Source: Lactuca virosa
Taxonomy: Eukaryota > Streptophyta > Magnoliopsida > Asterales > Asteraceae
Direction of reading: 5' to 3'
Assembly (NCBI GenBank): GCA_928212115.1
Contig: CAKMRJ010003334.1
Coordinates: 37,643,326-37,707,325, forward strand
DNA length: 64,000 nucleotides
In this document: one piece after another, positions 46,001 through 57,607 of the stretch
How positions within the stretch are numbered: position 1 is the stretch's first letter
Layout of the letters: the number at the start of each line of letters is the position of its first letter
Notes under the pieces: model-generated
Database searches by the model: none
What the model was told of the DNA's origin: nothing
The model's input: only the letters and a program-made list of their open reading frames with translations
Program-made: the position numbers and the translations under genes

Positions 46001-47516
46001 AAATGTTGTCGCTGATGCTCTCAATCGAAAAGTCAATCTTGAAAGGAAAAGGCCAAGAGCGTTGAGAATTGAAGTCGTCTCGACGATTGTGGAAAGCATC
46101 AGGAAAGCTCAAGAAGAAGCTATAGAGAAGAATGACCGAAAGGAAGAACGCTTGGGCAAGACGTTAGAATTCGGTACCAACAGTCAAGGGCTGAAGGTAT
46201 TCCAAAATCGGATTTGGGTACCTAAGACAGGAGGAGTAAGAGAACTTCTGATGGAAGAAGCGCACAAGACCATGTACTCGATTCATCCCGGAAGCACTAA
46301 AATGTATAGGGACCTAAAACCCTACTATTGGTGGCCGACGATGAAACTCGATGTTGCGAAGTATGTGGCCGAGTTTGTGACATGTGCAAGAGTTAAGGCA
46401 CAACATCAGAAACCGTATGGGAGTTTAGAACCCTTACCTGTACACATGGGTAAATGGGAAGACATCACCATGGATTTTGTGACTAAACTATCCAGGACGA
46501 AGAACGGTCACGACATGATTTGGGTGGTCGTGGATCGTTTCACAAAGAGTGCACACTTCATAGCTGCCAACGAAAGGTGGTCTATGGATAAGCTTGAAAA
46601 TGCTTACGTGAAGGAAATTGTGAGACTTCACGGTGTTCCTCTAACGATTGTGTCAGATCGTGATAGTCGATTCACGTCAAGGTTTTGGAGGAGTCTACAA
46701 GAGGAATTGGGTGCGAAATTGTGTTTAAGTACAGCTTATCATCCGCAGACCGATGGTCAGAGTGAAAGAACAATTCAAACACTGGAAGATATGCTGAGAG
46801 CATGTACCCTGGAGTTCCAAGGTAACTGGGATGAGCACTTACCTTTGGTAGAGTTTTCCTACAACAACAGTTTCCATTCGAGCATCAAGATGGCACCCTA
46901 TCAAGCCTTGTACGAACAGAAGTGTCGTACGCCGTCTTGTTGGCTTGAGGCTGGAGAGAAGCAGTTTATGGGCCCCGAGATAGTCCGTGAGACTGCTGAG
47001 AAGCTGAAAGTAATTAGGGAAAGAATGTTAGCAGCTCAGGATCGTCAGAAGAGCTATGCTGACAAGAAAAGACGACCGATGACCTTCAAAGTTGGGGATT
47101 CGGTTTTGCTTAAAGTCTCACCGTGGAAGGGACTTATAAGATTCGGGAAACGAGGAAAGTTGAGTCCAAGGTTTATTGGACCGTTCAAAGTTCTTCAGAA
47201 GATTGGGAACCAAGCTTACAAACTGGAATTGCCTGAAGAACTCGATGGTATTCATAACACTTTTCATGTGTGTTATTTGAGGAAATTCACAGGAGAAGTT
47301 CCCGACATAATTCCAATCTCAGAGTTAAGAATGGATGAGAATAAGAGGCTGATCGAAGAGTCTGAGGCAATTGTTGACCGTAAGACTAAGAAGTTACGAC
47401 GCAAGATGGTCGACTTAGTGCTAGTCCGATGGAAACATTCGAATGGGCCGAATCTCACTTGGGAAACAGAAAGTGACATGATGAGTCGCTACCCACATCT
47501 GTTTGCTGATGCATGA
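43003..47516 (+). pseudogene. Chromovirus Gag-Pol, nearly intact (one stop, one frameshift)
   Basis: ATG at 43,003 (MARTRSGAGNANGN) opens Gag with NPIEIMDWISEMEMVFESC, a Lys/Arg-rich linker and three cysteine clusters. In the second cluster one Cys is Tyr (CFKYGKPGHYANEC). Protease follows without break (SGTFLVNG, LFDSGANYSFV), then a TGA at 44,305-44,307. The same frame continues through RT (CIDYRELNKATVKNKYPLPR; FIDDILIYS) to about 45,795, where a small deletion shifts the frame. From there RNase H, integrase and the tail run to 47,516. Integrase has all three catalytic residues (MDFVTK, SDRDSRF, SERT), but the first Cys of its zinc-binding CxxC is Phe (EFVTC). The tail ends LVRWKHSNGPNLTWETE, chromodomain-like. 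It can encode Gag and part of protease only. Confidence 0.93.
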
Positions 47517-47550
47517 TTCCGGGACAGAATCATCCTAATGGGGAGAGAAT

Positions 47551-49876
47551 TGTAACGCCCGGGTTTCAGGGCTAAACATTTTAGACGATGTAATAGTCTA
47601 GGTCAACTATTGTAACTCTTTTTGAAGTAATAAAGATGAATTATTTGAGTATTATGTGAATTATGTGCATTTATATGCTTATTACTTATTTATAAATTTA
47701 AAATAAATAAAGGATAAAAATAAGCGTCAAAATTAAAGTGTGAGATAAGCCCGATATCTTTACATAAAGTTGTAGTGGTTGAAACAAGGATTCCGGGGAT
47801 ATAAAGAACGCCGAAATCCGAGTTATAACGAAGAAGTTATGACCCGTCGAAGTTTCGCGACGGAACCGGCACGACACCGGGAAGCGTAAATAGTGACTTT
47901 ACGATAGAAGACTTTTTGGCCTTAGTAATCTAAACGAAAGTTGTAGAAAATGTTAAACCGAGAACATCCATAAAAAGAACGTCCAAATCTGACTTCGTAT
48001 GAGGAAGTTATGAATTTTCTAAGATTTGGCTTAGCAGTGCACGACCCGAAACTCGAATTTTAGTTCGAGCGGTTTTTGGCTTACGCAACCTAAATTATAG
48101 TTGAATATCTTATTAATAGGAACTCAACGGTAAAAGGACAGACGAAAACGGAGTCCGTATGAAGGAGTTACGAATTCTTCGCGGTCATTTAACAGTCTAA
48201 TCTCCTCCTACTGTTAAATTTAAGATCGGTCGAGAATTAGCCGACGGAGTCTAAATGAAAGTTGTATATATTGATTTTACCTACGCGTGGAAAAAAAGAA
48301 CGTCGAAAACGGAGCTCGTATGCGAGAGTTATGATTTTTCTAAGTCGGGAGGCTGATACGCGAGTTTGGGTGACGTGGCACCACCAGAAAGAGGACACGT
48401 GGCACCACCAGAAGGCTGCCACATGCACCAAATCGGCGAGTCCTTGTCAAGACTCGGCGAGTCCATAAGATATTTTCACTATAAATAGAGGTGCCGGGTC
48501 TTGCCATTTCTTCACACCTCTCAAGCCTTCTTTCTCTCTCTACACTCTCTCTCTAAGCTCCCTAAGCCCCCCTAAAGTCTAGGTAAACCCCCTAGCACCC
48601 GAAGAAAGCCCCGAGGCTCCCGAAGCCCCGAGAAAAGAGCCCTACGGCTCAGAAACTCTGCTCCGGCAGAGCCCGGTTTTTGAGAAAACCCCGCTGTAAG
48701 TGAGCTACGCCTAACCTATCTTTAGTATAGCTTATGTTTTAATATAGTAATGTTATTAAGACCTTATAATAAGTACTTGGGCTATTATTATGGGTTATAT
48801 AAGTATCGTTTAATGCTTATATAATAGTAATAATAGCTAGACTATTAATTAGTCGCGGTTAACGTTAGACTAAACCCTAGTGATATTGATACTAGGTTTT
48901 ATCGAGGGATAATTGTTTTAAGATAACGAAGCGCTGTTCGAAGGCAGAATCACCACCTTTTCAAGTGAGTGCATAGTCACTTTCATCTTACACATAGATA
49001 TGAAGTATCTAATATAAACTACGTGCTATGTGTGCATATTGTCTGAATACTTGTTGTCTATGCTGATGAAAGATTTTTTTATACATGTTTTAAATGATTT
49101 AAACTGTATATGTACTTTATATCTACAAAAATGTTGGGGTAAAACATGGGTAGATGTAATAGACGATGTGTGATAAAATGATGAGAGGCCTCGATGTTGT
49201 TGTTGTTGATTCAGTCATCTAGCGGAGTATAGATGACGACCACGAACTCTTCTAGACAGTCCAGTGGAACGCTAGCAGGCTCGCAACATGTAAGTGTTTG
49301 TGAACGATGTGTTCACCGGTGTACTCCATCCCCCTCATGGTTGCCTTTAGGACATTTATTGCTGAGGAACCCCCTTAGCAGTAGTGTCCATCCCGATGAT
49401 GATCCTTAGGCTAGGTCCCTTATGATAGGTGTTTAGGGACGTAAAGTGAGGATAACGGGAACGGGTAATCGGGTTATTGTTGATTGATGAAATTTAATAA
49501 ACTTATTTATTGTGGGTTGAAAACCCTATGTGCTCACCAGACTCCTAAGCCTGACCCACTCAGTTTCATGTATTACAGGTAGTGGCGCTCGAGCATAGAT
49601 GTGATGTTTTGGATGAGGGATTACGGATATAGGCCTGTAGATATGAAATAATGTAGTAAGGCTTATATTGTACTGTTTATGCTTTTGATCTGTATCGAAC
49701 ATGACATCCCGAGTCTTTTAATGAAATACATTTCTTTGGAAATGCTTTTGATAAATCTTTATCATATTTTGTTTTGGGACAAATTCTGCAACACTTTTAT
49801 TTAAAATGTTACTCTGATTTTCAAACAAGCATAAACAAAATCGGTCTTTTTTGGCCGTTAAAATGGGGATGTCACA
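47551..49876 (+). repeat. 3' LTR of the plus-strand chromovirus
   Basis: 2,326 bp, TGTAACGCCC...GGATGTCACA. One single-base insertion relative to the 5' LTR (GAAATTTAAT near 49,490). The substitutions I noticed cluster in the first 400 bp and the last 600 bp. Confidence 0.95.
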
Positions 49877-49881
49877 CCCTG

Positions 49882-52017
49882 TATAACAAGCACCCTGACT
49901 ATGGTTTCTTACGAACCTTTGGCTGCCTCTGTTACCCGTTTCTATGACCATTTAACTCCCACAAACTAGATTTTCGATCCTTACCTTGTGTCTTCTTGGG
50001 TTACAGCGCCTCCCACAAGGGTTACCTATGCCTCCATCGTGCCACATCTAGAATTTATATCTCTAGACACGTGATTTTCAATGAAGAAGTGTTTCCTTTT
50101 GCTTCTTCTCCCTCCCCCACACCCTCGCCTCCCTCCCGTGCCTCTCCCACCTCGTCATCTCCTTCCACTCTCCTCCAAAAATCAAGCCTAGTTCCACCCC
50201 CACCTCCACCTATAATCTCTCCTAATTTGTCCCCTCAAACAGCCCAATCTGATCATATACCCTCTGCCACTCCCTCTGCCGCATCATCCTCCATAAATTC
50301 ATCCCCACCATCATGTCCGCCTCATCAAAGACCTGCTTTTCAGCTCACAATCTAAACAAACTCCACCACACATCTTTCGACCTGCTGCCCACAAAAAACA
50401 CAGCATGGTTACTCGAGCACGCACCAATTCTCTTAAACCAAAAACTTTTCTCTCATCCACCCTTACTCCTCCAACTTCAGAACCATGCAACCTTCCTCAA
50501 GCTCTTAACAATCCTTTTTGGTTAAATGCAATGAAAAGTGAATTTGATGCCTTAATGCGTAATAATACTTGGACACTTGTTCCACGTCCACCTAATGCTA
50601 ACATTGTTGGTTGTAAATGGATTTTCAGAATCAAAAGAAATTCCAATGGCACTATCGATCGCTACAAGGCCCGGCTTGTGGTTAAAGGCTTCATTCAAGA
50701 AGAAGGAATTGACTTCTTTGAAACATTCAGTCTCGTAATCAAGCCCACTACGATTCGATTAGTTATCTCCATTGCTCTCTCTCACGGTTGGACAATTCGC
50801 CAACTAGATATCAACAATGCGTTCCTCAATGGTGTATTAACAGAAGAAGTATACATGGAACAACCACGGGGTTTTAGCCATCCATCTCACCCACATGCAG
50901 TTTGCAAACTTCATAAAGCTCTATATGGTCTAAAACAAGCCCCACGGGCTTGGTTCAATCAACTCCGACATCACCTTGTTCGACATGGTTTTCGAGCTTG
51001 TCACTCCGACACTTCCTTGTTTGTACATTCCTCTCTTGTTGGTACATTCTACATTTTAGTGTATGTTGATGACCTCATAATTACAGGCACAAACCCTCAA
51101 CATATTCACAAAATCGTTCAAGACCTCAATCACACCTTTGCTCTCAGAGACCTTGGCAATTTAACCTATTTCCTTGGAGTACAAATCACCAAATCTGCCC
51201 AAGATCTTCGCCTCTCCCAGGAACAGTACATTCGAGAAATTCTCACTCGCACCAAGATGCTAGATGCAAAACCAGTCACAACACCAGCTGATCCATCTCT
51301 TCCTCTAACCCAAACCGGTGACCCATTCTCTGATCCTCGTTTATACAGGCAAACCGTTGGATCTCTACAATATGTCACCATTACCCGTCCCGATATTGCC
51401 TTCGCGGTCAATCGTGTTTGTCAATTCATGCATGCACCCACCGTTATTCATTGGCAAGCCGTCAAACGGATCTTGAGATACCTCAATCGTACAATTCAAC
51501 ATTGTCTTCACTTCAAACCACACCAGACCTCATCTCTCACAGCTTATTCGGACTCTGGATGGATTTCTGACAAGACCAACAGTCGATCACAATATGGTTT
51601 TGCAGTGTTTCATGGTCTCAATCTAATCAGCTGGACATCTCGCAAACAACGGGTAGTCGCTCGTTCCAGCAGTGAGGCTGAATATTGTGCCTTAGCTTAT
51701 ACAACAGCTGAGCCACTATGGATACATCAGCTATTACGAGATCTACATGTTCACCTTCCACAATCTCCACTTATCTTCTGTGACAATATTGGTGCCACTT
51801 TCATGTGTAAAAACCCTGTCATCAGCTCAAGATCAAAGCATATTTCACTAGATTTCCACTTCGTCAGAAAACAGGTTGAAAGTCAAGCTCTTCGCATCAG
51901 TCATGTCACCTCCACTGACCAGCTTGCCGATGTCTTCACTAAACCACTTGCCAAGGATCGCATTGCATTTCTTCAAGACAGGCTTCAAGTTCGACCCCCA
52001 CTTGAGCTTGTCGGGGG
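49882..52017 (+). pseudogene. copia integrase C-terminal part, RT and RNase H (Ale-type)
   Basis: Resumes the integrase C-terminal domain (DYGFLRTFGCLCYPF, stop near 49,947, then FLGYSASHKGYLCLH and ISRHVIFNEEVFPF), followed by a Pro/Ser-rich linker to 50,355 and a frameshift. From 50,405 a long open frame holds RT: WLNAMKSEFDAL, VGCKWIFRIKRNSNGTIDRY, LDINNAFLNGVL and the active site LVYVDDLIITG (about 51,055-51,090). RNase H follows with AYSDSGWISDKTNSRSQYGF and SSSEAEYCALA. It ends at the 3' LTR, into which the frame runs before its stop at 52,097. The RT domain looks undamaged over about 500 codons. Confidence 0.9.
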
Positions 52018-52187
52018 TAATAAGTCAAATGTGATACCTATATTCTTTAGGTTCTCTCTCACGTGTATATTACTTCCCCTTTGTCAGGAGCTAAACTAGG
52101 TTTCAGTTGTTATTTACTATGTATAAATACATGTATATGTTCAGTGGATAATACAAGGAAAACAATTTTATTCTCTACAATCTTTTA
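52018..52187 (+). repeat. 3' LTR of the Ale-type copia element
   Basis: 170 bp, TAATAAGTCAAATG...CAATCTTTTA, directly after the purine tract TCGGGGG. Confidence 0.92.
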
Positions 52188-52192
52188 GTGTG

Positions 52193-53150
52193 GATTGCTA
52201 CATTGGTGTGTGAAAAGATAGAGGAATTTTGCTTTGGATTCTCAAGAACATCAAAGACAAGGTACACAATTCATAATCTCCTCTTGTAGTGTAAGTTGTT
52301 GCTTGAAATCAATGAAGATAGATCTTTGGTGCTATGTAGTGACCAACGTTTCTTAATGCTTGCGTTGCATGTTTTAAATAATCATCATCATATTCCAATA
52401 TACAACATAATTCACGACTATTATGGTAATTAAGAACTTTTAGGACTCTTCATTTTTGTTTAGAGATCAGTAAAAGTGTTTTGCTCACTTCGGAGGATTT
52501 TTGTGGTCATCCAAGAGAGCAACGGTGTGGCAGGTTTGGAATAACGTTGGTAGCGACAATGCCGACATTGGCTCTGATGTTGATGGTCTAACACTCTGCC
52601 AATAGCCCAATATCGCAAACTGTTCGCAATTCATAAATTTTAAATTTGTCACGGATAGATTACTCATGAATTTCTTAAACATGAACGTTATTTTCTGTTG
52701 AATCTTTGCTTATGTGGAACCTTTTAAGTAGAGAAAGATTTAATTTGTAAAAAAATAATCGGTGATTCATAAATAATCTTCGCTTATGTGGAACCTTTTG
52801 CATATGCACGACGCACTCTAACAGAATGCCACGTTGACTCAGGAAAAATACATAGAGAGCAAGAATGTGATTAAAGGGGCAACTTGTTACACTAACCTTT
52901 ACACAATTACAAATGAATAGTAACACAACAGCAGTAACATACTATAACAACTAACAACACCAACCAAGAAAAAAAATTAATCAAAGTTACAGCATTCTCT
53001 TTTCTTTAACTTTTTAGCATACCCATATCCTTAGTACCCCAATACATACAAAAAGAACATACATGCCATGCCCTTTTATCATCGACTACAGGCTACAGGA
53101 TACACTAACATACCACAAGGGTAAAAGAGTAATTCAACATCTTACTATCT
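52193..53150. other. Intergenic region 3' of EXO70A1
   Basis: The part next to 53,150 is the 3' untranslated region of EXO70A1. Farther left, GCTTATGTGGAACCTTTT occurs twice (about 52,709 and 52,782). The remaining sequence shows no gene. The site where the copia element inserted (AATCTAATA before, GATTGCTACA after) has no recognisable function. Confidence 0.45.
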
Positions 53151-56100
53151 CTATCGTCTTGCTTCGTTCAAAGTCTTACCCTCGAAAAATTCACCAAGCA
53201 TCCGGTCAAGATCCTCTGCTGAATACCTTATGTACTTGTGGGGATTCTTCCCATTCTCAACAAGTGCCCTGTAATTGTAAAAAACAGAAAACAAAATATT
53301 TGTTTACTTTTTTTTTTTCATTTATTTGAGCCTGAGAATTGAGATAAGATGACATAAAAAAAAATTTGTACCCAAAACGTTTAATGAAAGATCTGTATGC
53401 AGGCAACAAGACTTCAGCAACTGCAAGTCTGAGAGATTCTCTAAGCTCTGTGTCAGGAACTGTCCATTGAGATTGTCTTTGATGAAGCTCCTCAAACTGA
53501 CCATTGAAGATCTTCAACCTAAAGTAAAACCAACACATTTTAATTTTTTAATTTTTTTTTTTAAAGATATACTGTAACAAAAAAAGGATATAGGGGTTGA
53601 AAAGACAAACCTGTCCTTTACAAGTGCTCGTGAGGCTCCACTGCTGTTACCAGCTCCATCACCACCAACAGAACCACCTCCCGATGAAGACAAGCCTTGA
53701 ATAGAGAGACATTGCAGGATCTATCCAACCAAGGTCACAACATTTAAAAAAAAAATTATCATTTCTTATAAGTTATTATATCCAGATGTTGGAAAAATAT
53801 ATTAATTTATTTATTTTAGGTTATAACATGTTTGAGAAAAATGAACCTTTGCCCAAGCAATCCTCTTGTACTGATTAGCATGTTGTTGAACAACCCTTCT
53901 GTGTCTTTGCACCCAATCATCCCCTAACAAATCCTTTGCTTCAGACCTATAGCCAAACAGAATATTAATATGGTAAATCACATTTTTGTCCCTGAGTATA
54001 CTTGTAGTAGTATTTTGCAATTTTGGTCCCAAAAAGTTTATACTTTTGCAATTTTGGTCTTTATTTAAGGTTGAACATTTTTGGTCCCAGTTCCAAGTAA
54101 AATGACTATTGTTCATCCCTGGGTATACCTGAGTTTTGGAATTTTAGTCCAAAAATAGTCATTTTACTTGCAACAGGGAGCAAAAATGTTACGAAAATCT
54201 CAAATAAGGATCAAAATTGCAACAGAAAATCTTTTGGGACCAAACATGAAAAAAAAAAAAAGCAGATATACTCACTCAGGGACCAAGAATGTATTCTACT
54301 CAAATTATAAATTTGTGGGACAAATTACAGAAAAAAACTATAATAGTTTGGGCAAATTTGCTGTTTAAACACTTCTACATTGATTTTTCAATCAAACCAT
54401 ACTTTTCTAAATTTACCATGTTGACCTTCAACATGGTTAATTTGGAAAACCACTGGTGAAACCTAATATAACAAAATTACCAATGAAACCAGATATAATA
54501 TGTCAAAATGGTTCATTTGGAAAAAAAAATTGTCTGAAACTTTTATGGTTTGAGTGGAAGAAATAAATTATTATTGGTTAAACCGAAAAACTACCCAAAA
54601 CATAATGGTTTTTTTGTAATTTGCCCAAAACATTAATATGATAATAGAATATTTTGGGAAAATTTGCATTTTAACCACTAATACTTTATTTTATTTTTTT
54701 ATATTCAAACCATAAAAGTTTCAGATATTTTTCAAAATTAACCATTCTGACAGGATAACACCTCAAAATGGTTAATTTGGAAAATGACCGATAAAACATG
54801 ATTTAACAAAATTACAACAAAACATGATATTACATGTCAAAATGGCAAATTTGGAAAAATATCTTAAGCTTTTATGATATGGTTGGAAAAAAAAATAAAG
54901 TATTAGTGGGTAAAATCACAAAACTACCAAAAATATAACGTTTTTTCTTTTTTTTATGTAATTTGCCCAAAATAATAATATTATTATTTTTTTCAAAAGT
55001 TACTAGGTTTGGATATCGAACCTGCGTACAGATCTGACCATATAATGAATATTGTTCATAAGAAACAAGTTGGTGAGTGCAGGATCCTTATACTGTTTAG
55101 ATTTTCCCTCCAAATTAATTTGAAGAGCCTGCATAATTCTCATTGTTACAGATGCCAGCTGTGAATTTGAATCCTCTCCATTTTCAAATTCTTGAAACAG
55201 CTGCTTCAGTGTCGACTGATAGCTGAATCAATTTTAAGTTATGTAAGAAAAGGGTAAGATTGTAATTTGACACATATATATATAGAGAGAGAGAGAGAAA
55301 GTTACACACGTACTCGAATAAAAATTTCACGTAGTTGATGACATAGCTTGTGAGAGGATGAACTGTTCCATCTGAGACAGCTGTTTTTGTTGCATCTTTT
55401 TCAACAGCTTCTTCAAAATCACCAAATGTTTCTTGAGCTGTTTGTGCAAGTCTCTTTGTTAACCCTAGAGCTGATTCTCTAATGTCTTTGCAAGCTTTAC
55501 CTCTGAAAAGTGACTCGATCTGAAAGTATTTAAAGTATTATATGTTTTTATAATAACAAGTAAGAACACAATCATATTCATATACACATACCTCATTGTG
55601 AAGTTCACGCATTATCTCATACATGTCCAAAAGCACAAATAACTTTTCTGGTGATCTTTTGCTTTTAGCAATTGCATCTCCAAAACTAAGAAGCATGGCA
55701 ACACTGCCTGCAGTAACTTCAGCAAAACATTGATCTCTAAGTGATTCAATGCCTTCAAACATTTGATCACATACTTTTCTTTCAGCAGTAAACAGTAATT
55801 TCACCTGTTTGAACATCAATAATTAATTTCTTTCAGTAAATTTCTTAATTTTTTTCTTTTACTTCAATGAAGGACTTACTGCAATACGCATGAAATGAAT
55901 CCATGTCCCAATCTTGAGTTCCAAAACCTCCCATTGCATCTTCTGTACATCATCTTTACTAAGCTTCTCCACTCCCAATTTCTGTAAGGTTTCTTCCAAT
56001 ACTATAGAACGTGTATCCCTGATCAATAAAACATTAGAAAAAGATATTAATTTCATTTTTTTTTTATATACAAATGCTCACTCATATTGGAGATGAACTA

Positions 56101-57557
56101 ATGATTGAATGATATTTTGCACCATTTTGATGCAAAAATGAATGTAATTAATTACCTGTAAATAACAAGGCACTGTTGTATGTGACCAGCTTGCACCATG
56201 TGTTGGGCTAAATCATGGAGCAATGGAAGGACACGTGGCGGAATGAGAATTAATGGAGCAAAAACAGCATTTTCAGCAGTGATGTGACCCGTATGACTAT
56301 TATTAGGGTTCTTTCCACTTGAATCGGGTGATCCAGATGATGGTCTTAGTGAACTAGGGAGGCATTCATATAGCCTATCAGGCTCAACAGATTTGCTGAA
56401 AAGTTTATATATATGTTCATATGAACATGTTAAGAATCGAGATAAGAAAAGCATTTATTAAAAAAAATATGTATAAGTGCTTTAAAATGATGAGAAGAAC
56501 CTGTATGATGATAAGAGCTGTTTGAATTCTTGTTCTAGTTTGGATATAGCCTTGGAAAGTAAGTTACTTGCATGGCTGATGACTCCATCACTGCTCTTGA
56601 AGCTTTTATTGTTGGTAAAAAAGACGATATTGCTTCTTAGCTGTTCGATAGCTTCAAGATAGCTTTCAAGATCCTCATGTGGGCCTCTAGTTATTTTGGC
56701 CTCAGCCTACATTACATATATGATATATGGAAACATGAATATTCAATCAACTAACAAAATTTGTCCAAAATTCATCCATTACAAATTACAAATTACAATA
56801 GAGGAAAGGGAGAAAGAAAGAAAAGCAAACAAAACCCCTGAAGAGAATAACTATAAGAACCATAGAAAGTGCATCCCCTTAAATTTTGTTTTAAAAGTGT
56901 AAAAGAATAAAAATTTGTTATTGTAGTGCATTCTTTGAAAGAAAGTTTTTGAATAGCTAATGTGCAGATAGAAATTCTGAATGGGAACACTATTTGAACG
57001 TAAGTTTTGAGGAGTTCTTGTTGGCAGTTGGCTTATTCTAAAAAGGATTAAATGCATGAAATAGCAATGTACTTTAGTTGATTTGTTTATTATAGCTTGA
57101 GCTTCCTCTTACTTCATCGTATTACAACATTGTATCTACCTAATAATAGCAATGTCAGCCAAATATGAAACAATTTTCATGCTATAATTGGGGAAAATTC
57201 TTTAAAGTACAATGTTCCAAAAACTACAGTATTTTGAAAGTGCCATGCTATAAATTATGTAATTTTCTAAAAGTGTAATACATTTCAATGTTTAGGTAGA
57301 TTTTTCAAAGTATAATGCTTTTATAAGATAAAAAAATGAAAGTATAATGTTGTGCCAGAAATAAATGAAAGTACGTTGCTATTCTTTCTATTAGCCCTCT
57401 TCACATATTACACTTTAAGTAGGTTATTAAGTAGGATGTAGTCAATCTCCTATATTTATTCCTTGCATAAAAATATTACTTACCTAAAGTAGGCAGATTT
57501 TGTCCCATTTACAGTTTCCACATATATTATACTTGTTTTACATTTAACGTGTCAAAT

Positions 57558-57607
<50 letters not shown>

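Larger units (their letters stand above)
40336..49876 (+). mobile_element. Ty3/gypsy chromovirus, plus strand, nearly complete
   Basis: 9,541 bp flanked by the duplication CCCTG (40,331-40,335; 49,877-49,881). LTRs of 2,325 and 2,326 bp differ at about two dozen positions that I could count by eye, roughly 1%, so this is one of the younger insertions here. The 3' LTR starts TGTAACGCCC while the 5' LTR starts TATAACGCCC. The primer site is at 42,663-42,674 and the purine tract AATGGGGAGAGAAT at 47,537-47,550. Coding capacity is a single Gag-Pol frame broken by one TGA and one small deletion. The chromodomain-like C-terminus and Gag resemble Tekay elements. Confidence 0.93.
35794..52187 (+). 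mobile_element. Ty1/copia retrotransposon of Ale/Retrofit type, plus strand, holding two other insertions
   Basis: Short LTRs (35,794-35,962 and 52,018-52,187, 169 and 170 bp) are flanked by the 5-bp duplication GTGTG (35,789-35,793; 52,188-52,192). The primer site TGGTATCAGAGC starts right after the 5' LTR, and the purine tract GTCGGGGG touches the 3' LTR. Gag, protease, integrase, RT and RNase H follow in copia order. A probable solo LTR sits in gag (36,833-39,041) and a chromovirus in integrase (40,336-49,876). Without these it is about 4.6 kb, the usual size of Ale elements. LTR termini are TAATAAG...CTTTTA instead of TG...CA. Stops and frameshifts make it inactive. Confidence 0.88.

Noticed and set aside
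55859..56056. Single-exon minus-strand proteins of 60-100 codons near 53-56 kb
   Set aside because: They are individual EXO70A1 exons read on into introns; the spliced model explains them.
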